Counted from the stretch's first letter, positions 53,393 to 64,000 are shown. The stretch is 64,000 nucleotides of DNA from Podocnemis expansa (GCA_007922195.1 ML682125.1:2106662-2170661), one strand, 5' to 3'. Numbers and translations are program-made. Notes: a model not told the origin generated them from the letters alone.

Positions 53393-54470
53393 AAAATCTC
53401 TGATTAAAGCAAACAGAAGGAGCCACCCCAGAAAGAAAAGAAAAATATACAATCAAGCCTGCAAGTGACTGGTGACCAATGATCTCACACAAACCCTGAG
53501 GGCAACATGACACAGCGAATCCCATAGACTTACATGAGGGCCAGCAAGTATAAAAGTAAGAACATGGCAGGGGCTAAGGTGTCCACACTCTGTGATGCTG
53601 ACTGTACTGGGTGCCTCCCTGGCCCACCACTCACTGTATGCAATTTAAAGAAATACAATTTCTTAAACAAATGGCAATAGAAAATCAAATAAAAAAAATA
53701 AAGAAAAGAGGAGAAAGGTCAAGGGTAAAACACCCAACAAGTCCCCTGGCATGGGGGAATCACACACAGCATCTCTTGGGTGTAGAGGATGTTCTCAGTC
53801 TGTTTTACACGTCGCAAGCCCTTTGTCCAGGCCTGGCTGCACTGCTGTGATCCAGGGAGTCAGAGAAACAGGCTCTGGCAGTGGCCACACATCCCCAGGC
53901 TCTAGGGCCCCAGTATCTGACCCCCTTTCACTGTTCCCCAGTTGCTCCCTGCACCCACCTCTAGACAGCTCTAGTCTTGGCTCCCAGCTCCACTCTGCTT
54001 TAGTGTGGCTCTCTGGGACAGTCCTCATTGGTCTGTCCACCCAGTTTTCAGACTGTCCTGGAACACTGGCCCTTCCCACTGGCCCAGGGGCTGTCCGTTT
54101 CAGGGTCCTGCTTCCAGGATGGAGTGGCCAATTAAAAAGGCCCATTCAGTTTCAGTAAGGGGCTATCTGTCCCCTTACATATATCCCTGCCCCCAAAGAC
54201 TAGTTGAGTTAGGGCTATTGACGATTGCAGATCACAAGGGATGTACAAGCACTTCTCCATCTATTCAGATTCAACCAGTTAGAGCTGAGTATCAAGGGAA
54301 AAACAAGTCTGCTCTAACCTGATCTTTCTAACCTTGATCAAGAGTTTCTGGGACAATATTACACTCTTTGTAACATGGAGTCTGTCTTCCTTATGGAAGG
54401 TTTTGCACAATGTATCATCAGACCTTCATTCTCTGGGACACATAGTGACTTGTACATCACACCATAGGGT
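53393..54470. other. Intronic stretch, possible LTR-like sequence
   Basis: About 53740-54180 is CT-rich (CTCCCTGCACCCACCTCTAG) and ends in GGGGCTATCTGTCCCCTTAC. It may be an LTR but has no definable ends or genes. Confidence 0.3.
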
Positions 54471-54732
54471 TTTTTTTTGTTTTGTTTTGTTTTTAAACTG
54501 TATCATGTAATTTTGCTGGTATTATTTTAGGGTGTATTAGAAGGCACGATAACTATAACATGGAAGGTAACTGACCTGGTTTACTCAACACTAGCGAATA
54601 CCATGTCCAGTTCTGAGTGCCACATTTTAGGAAACTTGTGGGCAGATTTGGAGGGAGATCAACAAAAATGATAAAACAATTTAGAAAACCTGTAAGGTAA
54701 GGTAAGGTAAAAAGGGGGGGGGGGGGGACATG
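54471..54732. repeat. Simple repeats: (TTTTG)n, (GGTAA)n and a G-homopolymer
   Basis: There is a TTTTGTTTTG run at about 54473-54494. GGTAA repeats four times near 54693-54710, followed by a run of about 14 G at 54715-54728. They are separate small tracts in otherwise plain intron. Confidence 0.85.
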
Positions 54733-56084
54733 TTTAGTCTTGAGAGAAAAAGAGAGAAGAGGGACTTCATGATTTTGTCCTTTGGACAACTGGCTTCTTG
54801 CTCCTTGTTGCATCGATTTATGAAAGTACTTCTATAGAGGATCATCACCTTGTCATGGTGGAGAGGCTTGCATGTTCCAATAATCCTGAGAGCAATGCCA
54901 TCTGGAGCTCCTGCTTGAGTCACCCATGGTGGTAAGGTTGAGGGGGAGGTTCCAGACAAAGAATGATCAGAGGAGTCCTCAGCGGCAGAGCAAGGCTGCA
55001 GCCTCGCTGACTGTGAAAGCAGAAGGTGGCTGCAATGGGGAAGTGGCCCCAGTCTTGGACTGGTGCACTGGGCACGCACATTCCTGAAGTGAAATGGACA
55101 TACACACTGCCTCTTGAAGAACAATGTTAGTAACTATTTTTCACCATGTCACCATCAGCTGTGCCAACTTGCCTTAAAGGGGCCCCCCACCTGTGACATC
55201 TTTATTGTGAGGGACTCAAGGAGCTCAATCTATGTAGCTCATCAAAATGAAGGTTAAAGGATGACTTGATCACAGTATATATGTACCTATAGATAGGGCA
55301 CTGAGCCCCAGAAAGACAAAGACTTGGATCCACAAAGGCATCTAGATGTTTATATCCTATTATCAGGTAGCACAGCAGTTCACAGAACTCTTGATCAGTT
55401 GTCATTTAACCATGAAGGTGCCTAAACTTAGTGCCTAAATTTCCAGTGTAAAAGTTCTTACAGTGCTTTTGTTTCTGCCTCTGGGCCTGTGTACTGTTGT
55501 CATGCTCTAGAAGTCCAGACCCCCATTGCCTGCACCTAAGCCCTACTATGAGCTATGAATAGCAGGGAGACAGGCACATCTCTGCTGTTACAGTGTGACC
55601 TGCTCCCATGACTTACAGTCCCCTGCACAGTGGCCTCACTGGGGGTGGCTCAGGGGCAGCCCCGAGTAGCCTGCCATTCAACTGCGTGGGGGTGCATCAT
55701 TGCACTCCCATGCAGGGAATACTGCCAGATTGCGGCCAGTGGGGAGCTGACCAAGGCTGGCCTGGGATTTTTTAAAACTCCCACCCTGCCTGATCCTGCT
55801 CTGAGCAGGGTCATGCTGGGGGTGCTGTGCTGCAGCCTGCTCTCCTCCGGCGCCAGGTAAGGGAGCTGGCGGTGGAGGGAGTCTGGGGATAGGCACGCTG
55901 GCCTGGTAGGGAAAGGGTGTGGGGGAAGGGAGTCAGCCCAGGGCAGCAGCAGCCAGAGGTGGGACCAGGGTTTGGGAAGGGCTCCAGGGGCCGCAGGGGC
56001 AGGGGGGAGGGAATGGATTGGGGCCCTGGCAGCTGGTGGGGGACTGAAACCCTCCCACTATTTAGGTGTAGCATTGCTTCTGCC
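54733..56084. other. M1AP/SEMA4F intergenic or M1AP intron 1 stretch
   Basis: No gene is recognised. A GC-rich part at 55620-56060 has frames on both strands but no splice-bounded exon I can support. M1AP exon 1 could lie here or nearer the CpG island. Confidence 0.35.
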
Positions 56085-56218
56085 CCTGCATTTATTTCCT
56101 CACATTCTGTAAGTTTTCCCATCTTCAAAGCATCTGAGGAAGTGGGATTTTCTCCCACAAAAGCTCATATAATAAATAAATGTTAGTCTAAGTGCCACAG
56201 GACTCCTTGTTTGTCTCA
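56085..56218 (+). mobile_element. Penelope-like terminal fragment
   Basis: TTTATTTCCTCACATTCTG, the core CTGAGGA with AAAA in place of GAAA (56129-56168), then GTTAGTCTAAGTGCCACAGG. Half of the hammerhead-like core is decayed. Confidence 0.8.
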
Positions 56219-57061
56219 GCTGTGGGGCCCTATCTTGTAGGTATGCTCAGAGGCTGCCCTTTGGATCAGAACCCACTCAAAATGTGGAGGGGGAGCTTAT
56301 CTTATAATTTTTAGCCCAGCAGTTAGTGCAATCACCTGGGATTTACGAGACGTACATTCAGCGTCTCATGCTGTCTGGGGGAAGAAAGGCTTTGAACAAG
56401 GCATCCCCAACTCCTCCTAGGAATGGCTTCAACTACTGAGTTATGGCGTATTCTTGTGCAGGTCACCTTCCATTTCTCCTGTTGCAGCTGTTCCACTGTG
56501 TGGATAAATATTAACTTATCACTGGAGCTGGGGGCCTGACTCCAAGTCTCATATCTCTCAGCCTGGTACCTGAACCACCAAGTAGAGAATTCTCACCCTC
56601 TTGGTGGCCTCATGCCTCCAAGTACTTATTGTACCATGAAACAGCTTCAACAGAGATACTGAGGCAACTGCACATCAGAACATCCCATAGCCCAGGGGTT
56701 AGAGGAGCACACTCTGCAGAGAGGTGCAACAGCCCTTCAGGGTAAAGTGGCCAGGCTAGTTAAACCCTTCCAAGTATGGGGGAAGGAAAGGAGAAGGAAG
56801 GCAGCTGAATGGGGAGTGCTAGTGGGACAACCTGTCCCCCATGCTTTCCTTGGCCTCACTTCCTCCAAGACCCTTCAGATCACTGAGAGGAATGGTCCCT
56901 TGAAATGTGTTAGCTACTTGTGCTAAATGATCTGTTCCACCTTAGATTGAGCTGTGAAGCTCTGGGCATTTTCCAGGCCTGAGGAAAGGCCAAGTGTCGC
57001 TGAAAGCCCTGTGCTCTCTGACCAACAGACCTTGTTTCAAGATAGGATTATCATTCTCATC
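56219..57061. other. Stretch upstream of the SEMA4F promoter, nothing firm
   Basis: 56310-56600 has repeat-like words (AGCAGTTAGTGCAATCACC) similar to 51425-51520, perhaps an old SINE or DNA transposon. There is no gene. Confidence 0.3.
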
Positions 57062-57351
57062 TAGAGTTACCAGATGTCAGGCAAAAGGAGGACATGTGCT
57101 CCTTTTTACTATCATGTCCTCCTTTCTACCTTCATGTCCTCCACCTGGCAGGCATTTTAAAATACATGACTTTGCCTAGCTTTTTACTTATAGGGGTTAA
57201 AGTATGCTGGAATGCCACGGAATACCTTATTTTTCGGGGAAAGTGTTCCAGGGCCCTCTAAAAAGAGGAGACTATTACATTAATTCTCCATGCGGCCCCC
57301 TTTTCGCACTTCCCTGTCCTCCTTTCCAGGCTTTGGTATCTGATAACCCTA
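57062..57351. mobile_element. Short hAT element, 290 bp, next to the SEMA4F CpG island
   Basis: The ends are TAGAGTTACCAGAT and ATCTGATAACCCTA. The flanks TTCTCATC and TTCTCAGC match at 7 of 8. It is an inverted-orientation relative of 50537-50823. It lies within about 80 bp of the start of the CpG-rich promoter. Confidence 0.85.
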
Positions 57352-57429
57352 TTCTCAGCTACCTGAGCTTTCCTATCTTGTGCCTGCCGGTTCCAACATT
57401 ACCCGAGGTCACCTAGGTTCCTGGTGCTG

Positions 57430-57653
57430 GAACAGGGAATTCAGCTCAGACCTCACATCCCCCCTCCGCGCGGAGTCGTCCCTGCAGGCGACTGAAAGAG
57501 GCCGCGGAGAAGGGCGGGGCAGGCGGCAGCAGGTGGCCGGGACGGGCGGGGCCGCCGGAAGCCCGGGGGAGTCACCTGGGCGGTGACGTCACTGACGGGG
57601 CCACCTGGTCGGGGCGGGGCGGAGCTCGGCGCTGCAGCCGGCGGGGGCCGAGG
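57430..57653 (+). promoter_or_regulatory. SEMA4F: CpG-island promoter of SEMA4F
   Basis: A sharp rise in CpG density begins near 57465. There are three GC boxes (GGGCGGGGC at about 57512, GGGCGGGGCC at about 57544 and GGGGCGGGGCGG at about 57611), a perfect CRE TGACGTCA at 57584-57591, and two E-boxes CACCTG at 57573-57578 and 57602-57607. No TATA box is visible. The island continues through exon 1 to about 57960. This is a typical TATA-less CpG promoter. Confidence 0.8.
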
Positions 57654-57762
57654 ATGGAGCTCGGGCTGCGGCTGGCGCTGGCGCTGGGGCTGCTGCTGGG
57701 GACCGCCGGGCTGGGCGCCGGCGCGCCTTCCGCCGTGCCCCGGATAGCGAGACCCTTCCCGG
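57654..57762 (+). CDS. SEMA4F: SEMA4F exon 1: signal peptide and start of mature N-terminus
   Basis: Semaphorin 4F is a transmembrane guidance ligand whose first exon encodes the signal peptide. Here the ATG at 57654 (context CCGAGGATGG) opens MELGLRLALALGLLLGTAG, a strong leucine-rich signal sequence, then GAGAPSAVPRIARPFP. The exon ends at 57762 with a GTAAGT donor (57763-57768), leaving 36 codons plus 1 nt. From memory the human protein has RVPRSVPRTSLPISEADSC after its signal peptide, so SAVPRIARPFP aligns with SVPRTSLPIS. The call rests mainly on this short match and on head-to-head synteny with M1AP. Exon 2 (the sema domain start) is not seen before 64000. Confidence 0.78.
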
Positions 57763-58392
57763 GTAAGTGCCGGGCCGGGCGTGGCCTCTCGGGCTGGGGG
57801 CCGGGGCCTCTCCCCACCTGCGGGCCGGGCGCGCCCAGCTGTCGGGGCGCCCCAGAGACCCCGGCCACCCCCCGGTCCCCAGCCAGCCGCGCCCCTTCGT
57901 CAGCCCCTGCGGAGCCCCCTGAGCCCGCCCCGCTCGGCGGCGCTGGGGCTGACCCCCAGCTGTCCCAGGGCGGAGCGGGTCACAGACCTGCCGGTTGCTG
58001 GCGGGTGTTTGATTCTCATCGTGGCTCCCTTTGTGGAAGAAAATGAGGCGCTAGAAAGACCCTCAAGGAAAATGCTGTAGGTGGGAGAAGTGCGAGCCTC
58101 GGTTTGGCCCTGTGTGGTGCGCATTGTGGTAGAGGCTTTAAATGATGGCCCATCCTTTTGTCGCAGGGTCTCTGTCTGACTCCCAGTGCAAAGGAGGTGG
58201 GGTGGATGGGGGGCTGTGCAGGTAGGCTAATCTGGCATGTCTAACTTCTGAGTGTTTCACTTTGGAAGGAGCCCTAAGTCGGTTTGTACAATCTCATTTA
58301 GGTGTCTTTTTAAAGGAATTGTTAAAAACCAATTCCATGATGTGGCTGATGGACAGCCTTAGCATCATTAGGTGCCTGGCACTGGTGTCACT
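57763..58392. other. SEMA4F intron 1, start
   Basis: The first 200 bp still belong to the CpG island. After that it is ordinary intron with no exon recognised. Frames running through the splice donor at 57763 are not coding. Confidence 0.6.
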
Positions 58393-58560
58393 TGAGCAAA
58401 TGGAGAGGGGTAACCCTGTCAGTCTAGTTCAGAAAAACAGGTAAGGAGTCCTGTGGCACTTTACAGAGTAATACATTTATTTATTGCAGGAGCTTTCATG
58501 GGAGAAAATCCCCCTTTGTCAGATGCTTGAAAAATGCTAGGTTGTCATCCTCTAGGCAGG
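58393..58560 (-). mobile_element. Penelope-like terminal fragment in SEMA4F intron 1
   Basis: This is a minus-sense terminus: AGGGGTAACCCTGTCAGTC, AAGGAGTCCTGTGGCAC, then TTGCAGGAGCTTTCATGGG. The hammerhead-like core has GAAA intact but CTGACAA decayed. Confidence 0.8.
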
Positions 58561-58970
58561 CCAGCTACTAGAGGGAGATAAGGCCCATGTTTTTGATAGT
58601 GGGTTTCACCCAATTTTGCAATAGCAGAGGAACATTGGTATTCTGCAATCCTGGCTCCTGTTCTGGTTCTGAGCAGAGATCTACTCTGACTCCTCTCCAG
58701 CTTGTTCTTATGCTTTTGAATGTATTCAGTTCAGATCTCATTAAAGGTGTGGTTGCAGTTTCTGCTGTGTAAAATACTTTTGGTTTGTGTTTTCTGCTCC
58801 ACTTGTGTTTAGCAGTCATTTTGTTGTTGTTTGGGTGGATTAGCCTCCTATATCTGGGAGGAGTAGCCTTGTGTTGTGTTTGGGTGCCTCAAAGGCTGCA
58901 ATAAATGCATGCCTCTTGATCCTTAGTCTCTTAGAGTGTGTTCTTACATTTTTAGCTAATGTGATAGCTA
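58561..58970. other. SEMA4F intron 1, nothing recognised
   Basis: No gene or repeat end was identified. Confidence 0.45.
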
Positions 58971-59740
58971 ACACTGGGTGAAATGCTAATGGAGCACCCA
59001 GCACTTAAGACTGAAGAATCCCATGCACTACAACAGATTTGGGGAAGCAGGGGATCAGTGCCATGGAAGAGGACTTGGAGGTAACAGTGAACAAGAAGCT
59101 GGATATGAGTCAACAGTGTGTGAGCCCTTGTTTTCAACAGGACTAATGGTAGGCGTGTTGCCAGCAGATCAAGGGGAGAGATTATTTCCCTCTATTCAGC
59201 ACTGGTGAGGTTTCATCTGCAGAGGTGTGTCCAGTTTTAAGTCTCCCTCTACAGGAAGGATGAGGACAAATTGGAGAAGATACAGCAGAGGGAAACAGAA
59301 ATTTTTGGGGGGCTGAAGCAATTGATGTATGAGGAGAGGCAGAGGGAGTTGGGCTTGTTTAGCCTGCAAAAGGGAAAAATGAGGAGGGATTTGAGAGTAG
59401 CCTTCAGCTACTTGAAACAGGATTTCGGGGAGGATGGAACTAGGTTTTTCAGTGGTGGCAGATGACGGAACTAGGAGCAGTGGTTTTAGGTTGCAGTGGA
59501 GGTGGTCTTGGATGGATATTAGGAAAAATGGTTCCCCTAGGAGGGTGTTGAAGTACTGGAATGGGTCACCTAAGGAGGTGGTGAAATCTACATCCTTGGA
59601 GGTTTTTAAGGCCCATCTTGACAAAACCCTAGCTGGGATGGTTTAATTTGGGTCTGGTCCTGTTTTGAGCAGCGGTTTGGATAATCTCCTGAGGTCTCTT
59701 ACAAGTCCAGCTCAAATCTTCTATTATTCTGTGAGACAAG
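58971..59740 (+). mobile_element. CR1 LINE 3' end, older copy
   Basis: It runs from the TNPMHYNRFG-like region through a thumb region (GLFSLQKGKMRRDLRVAFSY near 59350) and the C-terminal block EVFKAHLDKTLAGMV ending at 59646, to an eroded 3' UTR (AATCTCCTGAGGTCTCTTAC). It is clearly more diverged than the young copies. Confidence 0.85.
59434..59646 (+). pseudogene. CR1 ORF2 C-terminal remnant
   Basis: Residual coding text reads VVADDGTRSSGFRLQWRW, then MDIRKNGSPRRVLKYWNG and the terminal LDKTLAGMV. A frameshift separates it from the preceding part at 59271-59465. Confidence 0.75.
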
Positions 59741-61030
59741 GCACTTGTAGCTTTAGTATGACTTAGCAGATCTAAAGTCTCCCATAAGCTTTATCTGAAC
59801 CTTCTAACACATGTAAAGCTAGAATCTGCCTTGGCTAGTATGTTTACCATGTGTTTAACTAACACAAGCAAAACCATAGTTTTTCCTAATGAAAGTGCAT
59901 TTCATGATTGGGGATAGAACTTTTTTGGAGACCTCCATTTGTCAATATAATGCATTGTATTAACAGAAGTAATGGCTTCTTACCACTGTCATTTCCTGTA
60001 GATTTTATTATGATAAATTTAATTCTTTTCTGCCAGAGTGTCCTACATTAACTCTGCTTTGCTGAAGGATGTATTGCTTAGTTTGTAATCTCTTCAGGAC
60101 TGATGGTTGCATACTAGCCCAGTAGAGCTGGGGCTGTGTGTGCTTCAGCCTTGCATATTTTGCTAATGATGTGTGGAAATGATTTCTGAGCCAACACATT
60201 TCATGTGTAACTGTGATGGGATATGGCAGCCATTCTATGGCACTTTCTGTACATGGTTCACATGGATTAATTGATTGCATGTTTAGAATCAGGTTATATC
60301 ATTGTTGTAGAAATACCAGCTCTGCAGAAGGCTCAGGGACCAGTATCCTGCTTAAGCTGCTGCATCACTTGCCTGGTGTTGATTTTAGAATATGAATTAT
60401 ATATTTTTTGCAGAGCCCATTGTTTGCTTGGCCCTCTTATTTCTGATAAATATCTGTGTTGAGTGATTTATATTTCTAGACAGAGAGATATAAATGCATT
60501 AGCTGGCTGAAAGAAAGTGTGTAGCTGTGTCATACTCTGTGACATGAAAAAGGTGGTAGAGGCAATGGCTTTTTATGGAGCTTACAGATGAGGGTAGATG
60601 TAAAAGTAGAGAACTCCAGGCAAGGATATGAATCCAGCTATGTCAGATGTTTCCTGATTGACTGGAAAATAAGGTGTCTGAAATTTCTTCACTGTAGCTA
60701 TAGCCTAATTTAATATTTTAAATAAGAAAATAGTTACAGTGTAAGGGTTGTTATATCTGAAGGCACTGAAAAGACATTGGAATTCCACCCCCCCCCCATG
60801 GTGCTTCTGCATGGAGGTGAGCAAGAATAAACACACACAAAACGGCATTTTTGTTTTTTTAATGGGGAGGAGCTTATATGATCACACTGGCAAAAAACAT
60901 TGGCTCTGTCTACAGCAGGACCAAAGGCTCAGGCCAATATTATGCTATAAGTAGTGAGTTCCAGTGGAATGGAAAGCAATCTGAGTAGTCCCTAGTAGAT
61001 GTGGCATCCTTGCTTCACCTTAACTGTATC
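59741..61030. other. SEMA4F intron 1, nothing recognised
   Basis: This is AT-rich intron with a C run near 60788. No frame resembles the semaphorin domain. Confidence 0.5.
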
Positions 61031-61230
61031 TCAGTAAAACAAACAAGGAGTCCTGTGGCACTTGAAGACTAACAAATTTAACTTTTGTTTGCTGTACAGG
61101 ATGCTGATCAGGTGATTTCTAAGTTTCTGTGAGAGCACATGTTAGTGTTAGTCTTTAAGTGCCACAGGACTTCTTGTTTGTTTTTTACTCAACTAGACTA
61201 ACACGGCTGCAGCTTTGGAACTTGTATCTC
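61031..61230. mobile_element. Penelope-like terminal fragments, inverted pair
   Basis: AAGGAGTCCTGTGGCACTTG (minus sense) and GTTAGTCTTTAAGTGCCAC, then GACTAACACGGCTGCAGC (plus sense) flank about 60 bp of unrelated or eroded DNA. No hammerhead-like core remains. Confidence 0.72.
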
Positions 61231-63055
61231 AGTAGTGACAGGACTGTTTTGCTATTCTAGTTAAAAGTAATTTTGTGCGATTAAATATGTTCCAAATGGA
61301 TGACCACTCTTTGAGTCTCTCTCTGGTGCCTGCCTACAGGATGCTTGGGTGCATCCAGAAAGGAAATTACAGAAATCCTGCTGGGAGATGTATAGGTGCA
61401 AAGCATGACAAGTACACAATTCCTCCTCATCTGCTTATCACAGGACGGTTTGTCAGGGCTCCCCTGCATGCTACTGTTTGTACTTTTCTGGAACTAGAGG
61501 ACATTCTGGCAGCTGCACATAAGGTTGCCGGGCTTCTGAATGTGCTCCACTACCTCTTTTTTTAACCACTGTGGACCATACACACAACCTGCCTGTTACT
61601 CTGGCCAATAGCCTGGGTGTCATCTTTGACTTGAACCTCTGTCTAGTTCCTTGCATCCATGCTATATTTTTATCTTACAAGTTCTCTCTATATCACAGTT
61701 CTTAAGATACAGCCTGTCCTTTCCATTTATGCAAGTCCAACCATCTTCCAGCTCTCCCCCTTGTGTCTCACTGTGTTTTTATGCTCCTCCATCTTTCTCC
61801 TGTCATCTTATGGTTCTTGTCTTAGATAGCTAGCTCTTTGGAGTAGGTGCTATCTCCTCCTGTTCTGCATTTGAACAGTAAGCTCCTAGGTGGTATGGTT
61901 ATTCAGATAATATATCTCCACTGGAAGCAAAGTGAAATTGGCTTTCTTGGAGCTGAATTGGTAATGAAATGAATAACCTGATTGGAGCTGAGCCTTGTCT
62001 TCTTTTCTGTTGTCGTTCATTGACACTGACTCTATTTTAAAGAAGGTTTTTAATGGTTGCTGCCTGGAGTATCTCAGGTATTGCAGGGACTGAGCTGTGT
62101 AACGTCAGGGCAGCTATGGGCGCAATAGCGAGCAGGGTGGCTGTGAGGATAGGGATGGGAAAGTAAAGTCCCTAATATTGGGATGTCTGGTTGCCTTGCT
62201 ACGGTGTATGAGGAGTCCTGCTCTGAGCAGCTGTCTGGGGAGGAGGGGGGCTGCGTGTCTGTCTGCATTCCAGGCTAAACTCAAACTGAGTCAATCTCTC
62301 CATGTTTGAAGGGGTTTCCCCTCCAAGTTAGTTGGGAGATGTATTAAAGCCAGGGTGACTTACTGTATTGAATAGTCTCTTGAGCGCCCTTAGCTCTGTC
62401 TCCTAGGGCTGGCATGCTGACTGAGGAGCTGGCTACCACCATGGCCTGCTTTGAAGAGTCTAGGCTGCTTGGCAGAGCCCAAGTATCAGCTTACCATTGA
62501 TGCTCTGCGTCCTGCACCAGAACACAGCTGAGAGAGGTCAGGTTTGGTTTGGGAACCAGCCCTCTAGTGAAGGAGGTGTGCAGATCTTGCCTTCCAGAAT
62601 GCTGCTCTCAAACCTGCACAGATTGAAGCAAAGGAAGGACCTTGCCCTTCAAAAGTAAAGCTGAGGAGAGCCCATCCATTGGCTGGCTGGAGGTAGTGAC
62701 TGTTAGTTGGCTGAGTCTAGCTAACCCCACCTTACTTGCAGCATGAAAGGGTGTGAGAAGTGGATGGTGGGGGTAGAAATAGTAGTGATTCTCATCTACT
62801 GCTGCTTTGTGTTCCCTTCCATAATCTCCTGTTGCCTGGCTTGCCCAGAGATATTGTAATCATCTGTAAGCCCCTCAAAGAGAGGTGTCAGGCAGGCAAG
62901 CTGCCTGTCTTTTCAGCGGTGTGTGCTTTGATTTGGCTAGCCAAAGCTGTGTTTGGCATTTGAGTTTGACTTTCTTCCTAGTGCAAACATTCAGTGGAGA
63001 GAATTGGACCTGCTGCTCGGGTGGGGCTCTGCAGGGCCCTTTCCTTTGCCCTTGC
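61231..63055. other. SEMA4F intron 1, nothing recognised
   Basis: No gene, RNA or transposon terminus is supported by eye. Confidence 0.45.
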
Positions 63056-63300
63056 TAGGTAATAGCTTTTAAGGCCACGAGGGACCATTACAGTCATGTA
63101 TAAGGTAGGTCACACTGCTGTTCTCCCATCCAGCCCATGGCTTTCAAGAAGAGACTCTAATGTTGATTTTAAAGACCTTATGTGACAGAGAATTCATCAC
63201 AACTATAAATAACTTCTCAGTGGTAATTATCCTCTCTGTCAAACAGTTTTATTTCTAGTCTGAAGTTTTCCAGCTTCAGCTTTCAGCCATTGGATTTTAT
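63056..63300 (-). mobile_element. Old CR1 3' end
   Basis: The reversed tail TTTTAAGGCCACGAGGGACC, then GTAGGTCACACTGCTG, is that of an old CR1 3' UTR. It continues in the CTGTCAAACAG direction with heavy erosion. Confidence 0.6.
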
Positions 63301-63683
63301 TTCTGCCATTTCGTGTTAGATTAAAGGGCTGTCTTCTATGTGAGAGTGGGCTCTTGCTGTGCACCCTGAGCACTTTGCAGTAAAGCGGATGTTGGTAGCA
63401 GCACTGTAGAGAGTGATGGGTGGGCAGGTGAGAGCCCATTTGATTGGATGCATGGAAGGCAACTGATCCTCTGGATAGCAGAGTGAGGTGGTATTTCTTC
63501 TTTCCTTTCCCTTCATGGATGGGGGTTGATGCGGAAGTGAACTGACTGGGGATTTGAACTAAATCTCTGCCCAAGCCTTCTGCTGCAACAGGTACCACTG
63601 ACCAGAAATGATCAGGGAGCCCCTCTGCTTCCATGATCAGCGTGAACTAGTTAACTAGGCTGACACTGAAGCTGTGTATAGGG
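63301..63683. other. SEMA4F intron 1, nothing recognised
   Basis: No supported feature. Confidence 0.4.
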
Positions 63684-63859
63684 CAGGGGTCTCAAACTCA
63701 AATCGCCATAAGGGCTAGTACATTAGCCTGTGGGCTGCACCGCTGAAACATTTCATACAAAGATAATGCAAATATCAGTAACAATACTGTTGTTGCAGGC
63801 TGCCAGAAATAGCTTTAGGGACCACATGCAACCCATGGGCCATGTGTTTTGAGACCGCA
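63684..63859. mobile_element. Short hAT element of the CAGGGGTCTCAAAC family
   Basis: The left end is CAGGGGTCTCAAAC and the right end GTTTTGAGACC. The flanks GTATAGGG and GTGTAGGG match at 7 of 8. The inside is the inverse of the copy at 3534-3720 (GCACCGCTGAAAC, ACATTAGCCTGTGG). Confidence 0.83.
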
Positions 63860-64000
63860 GTGTAGGGTCTTATCTGCCCTAGGGATCACAGGACATTCTC
63901 ACTCTGTGGCACTGGTGCCAGAAGTACTCTATCAACACTGGGATGGATCACTAGTGTAGATTGGCTGGGATGTCTGTCATCGGATCATCTAGACCTGCAG

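Noticed and set aside
55630..55860. Possible M1AP exon 1 or unknown exon in a GC-rich stretch
   Set aside because: No CpG density, splice donor or conserved text that would support an exon on either strand.
57572..57868. 98-codon minus-strand frame across the SEMA4F promoter and exon 1
   Set aside because: It is a shadow of a CpG island; the plus strand has a signal peptide with a good splice donor.
57763..58046. Extension of the SEMA4F exon 1 frame to 58046
   Set aside because: A consensus GTAAGT donor at 57763 ends the exon at the position expected from the family; the extension is Pro/Ala-rich intron.
58262..63634. SEMA4F exon 2
   Set aside because: No frame resembles the start of the sema domain (Cys followed by the VPHTYNYS-like segment); it must lie beyond 64000.
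1..64000. CRISPR arrays, tRNA or rRNA genes, bacterial operons
   Set aside because: The sequence is vertebrate nuclear DNA; tandem repeats here lack CRISPR structure, and no tRNA cloverleaf or rRNA sequence was seen.

Overview
This window is vertebrate nuclear DNA, most likely from a turtle. It has single-copy exons with GT-AG splice sites, a CpG-island promoter, and long introns filled by many kinds of transposon. The repeats are CR1 LINEs, Penelope-like elements, a DIRS element, a Gypsy element, PIF/Harbinger DNA transposons with their MITEs, and many short hAT-type elements. That mixture, with CR1 tails ending in ATTCTATG repeats and Penelope tails in many copies, fits turtles. The species call is inference; no species-diagnostic gene is present.

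Host genes: three exons on the minus strand (36974-37284, 24459-24641, 2840-3026) join in frame and match the N-terminal part of M1AP (meiosis 1 associated protein). The start codon is at 37234, and the later exons must lie to the left of position 1. On the plus strand a CpG island (about 57430-57960) contains a signal-peptide first exon (57654-57762), which I read as exon 1 of SEMA4F. M1AP and SEMA4F are head-to-head neighbours in human, so the two calls support each other. No non-coding M1AP exon 1 and no SEMA4F exon 2 could be recognised.

Layout: 1-1137, 3' end of a young CR1; 1.5-5.3 kb, small hAT elements around M1AP exon 4; 6.5-16.4 kb, a nest in which an old minus-strand CR1 is split by a 730-bp hAT element and by an LTR-like segment that itself holds a near-complete DIRS element (8938-14894) and another CR1; 16.8-21.2 kb, an almost full-length CR1 (esterase-type ORF1, endonuclease, reverse transcriptase); 21.8-23.5 kb, CR1 fragments around a GC-rich block; 25.5-31.7 kb, a cluster of three related Harbinger elements, one with transposase and MYB/SANT-like genes; 30.4-33.4 kb, a Gypsy gag-pol fossil broken by later insertions; 34.4-36.7 kb, hAT, Penelope and LTR-like pieces; 37.3-41.9 kb, mostly old intron sequence with a MIR-like SINE; 42.4-49.1 kb, a hAT element, minisatellites, tandem Penelope elements with a GIY-YIG endonuclease, and a CR1 inserted in a polypurine tract; 50-57 kb, LTR-like and MITE sequence; 57.4-64 kb, the SEMA4F promoter, exon 1 and part of intron 1.

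All transposon genes seen carry frameshifts or stop codons, so none looks able to make a complete protein. The signals most worth following are hammerhead-ribozyme-like cores in the Penelope termini (five with the core bases intact), the complete inverted-repeat and internal-complementary-region layout of the DIRS element, and the Harbinger cluster in M1AP intron 2.
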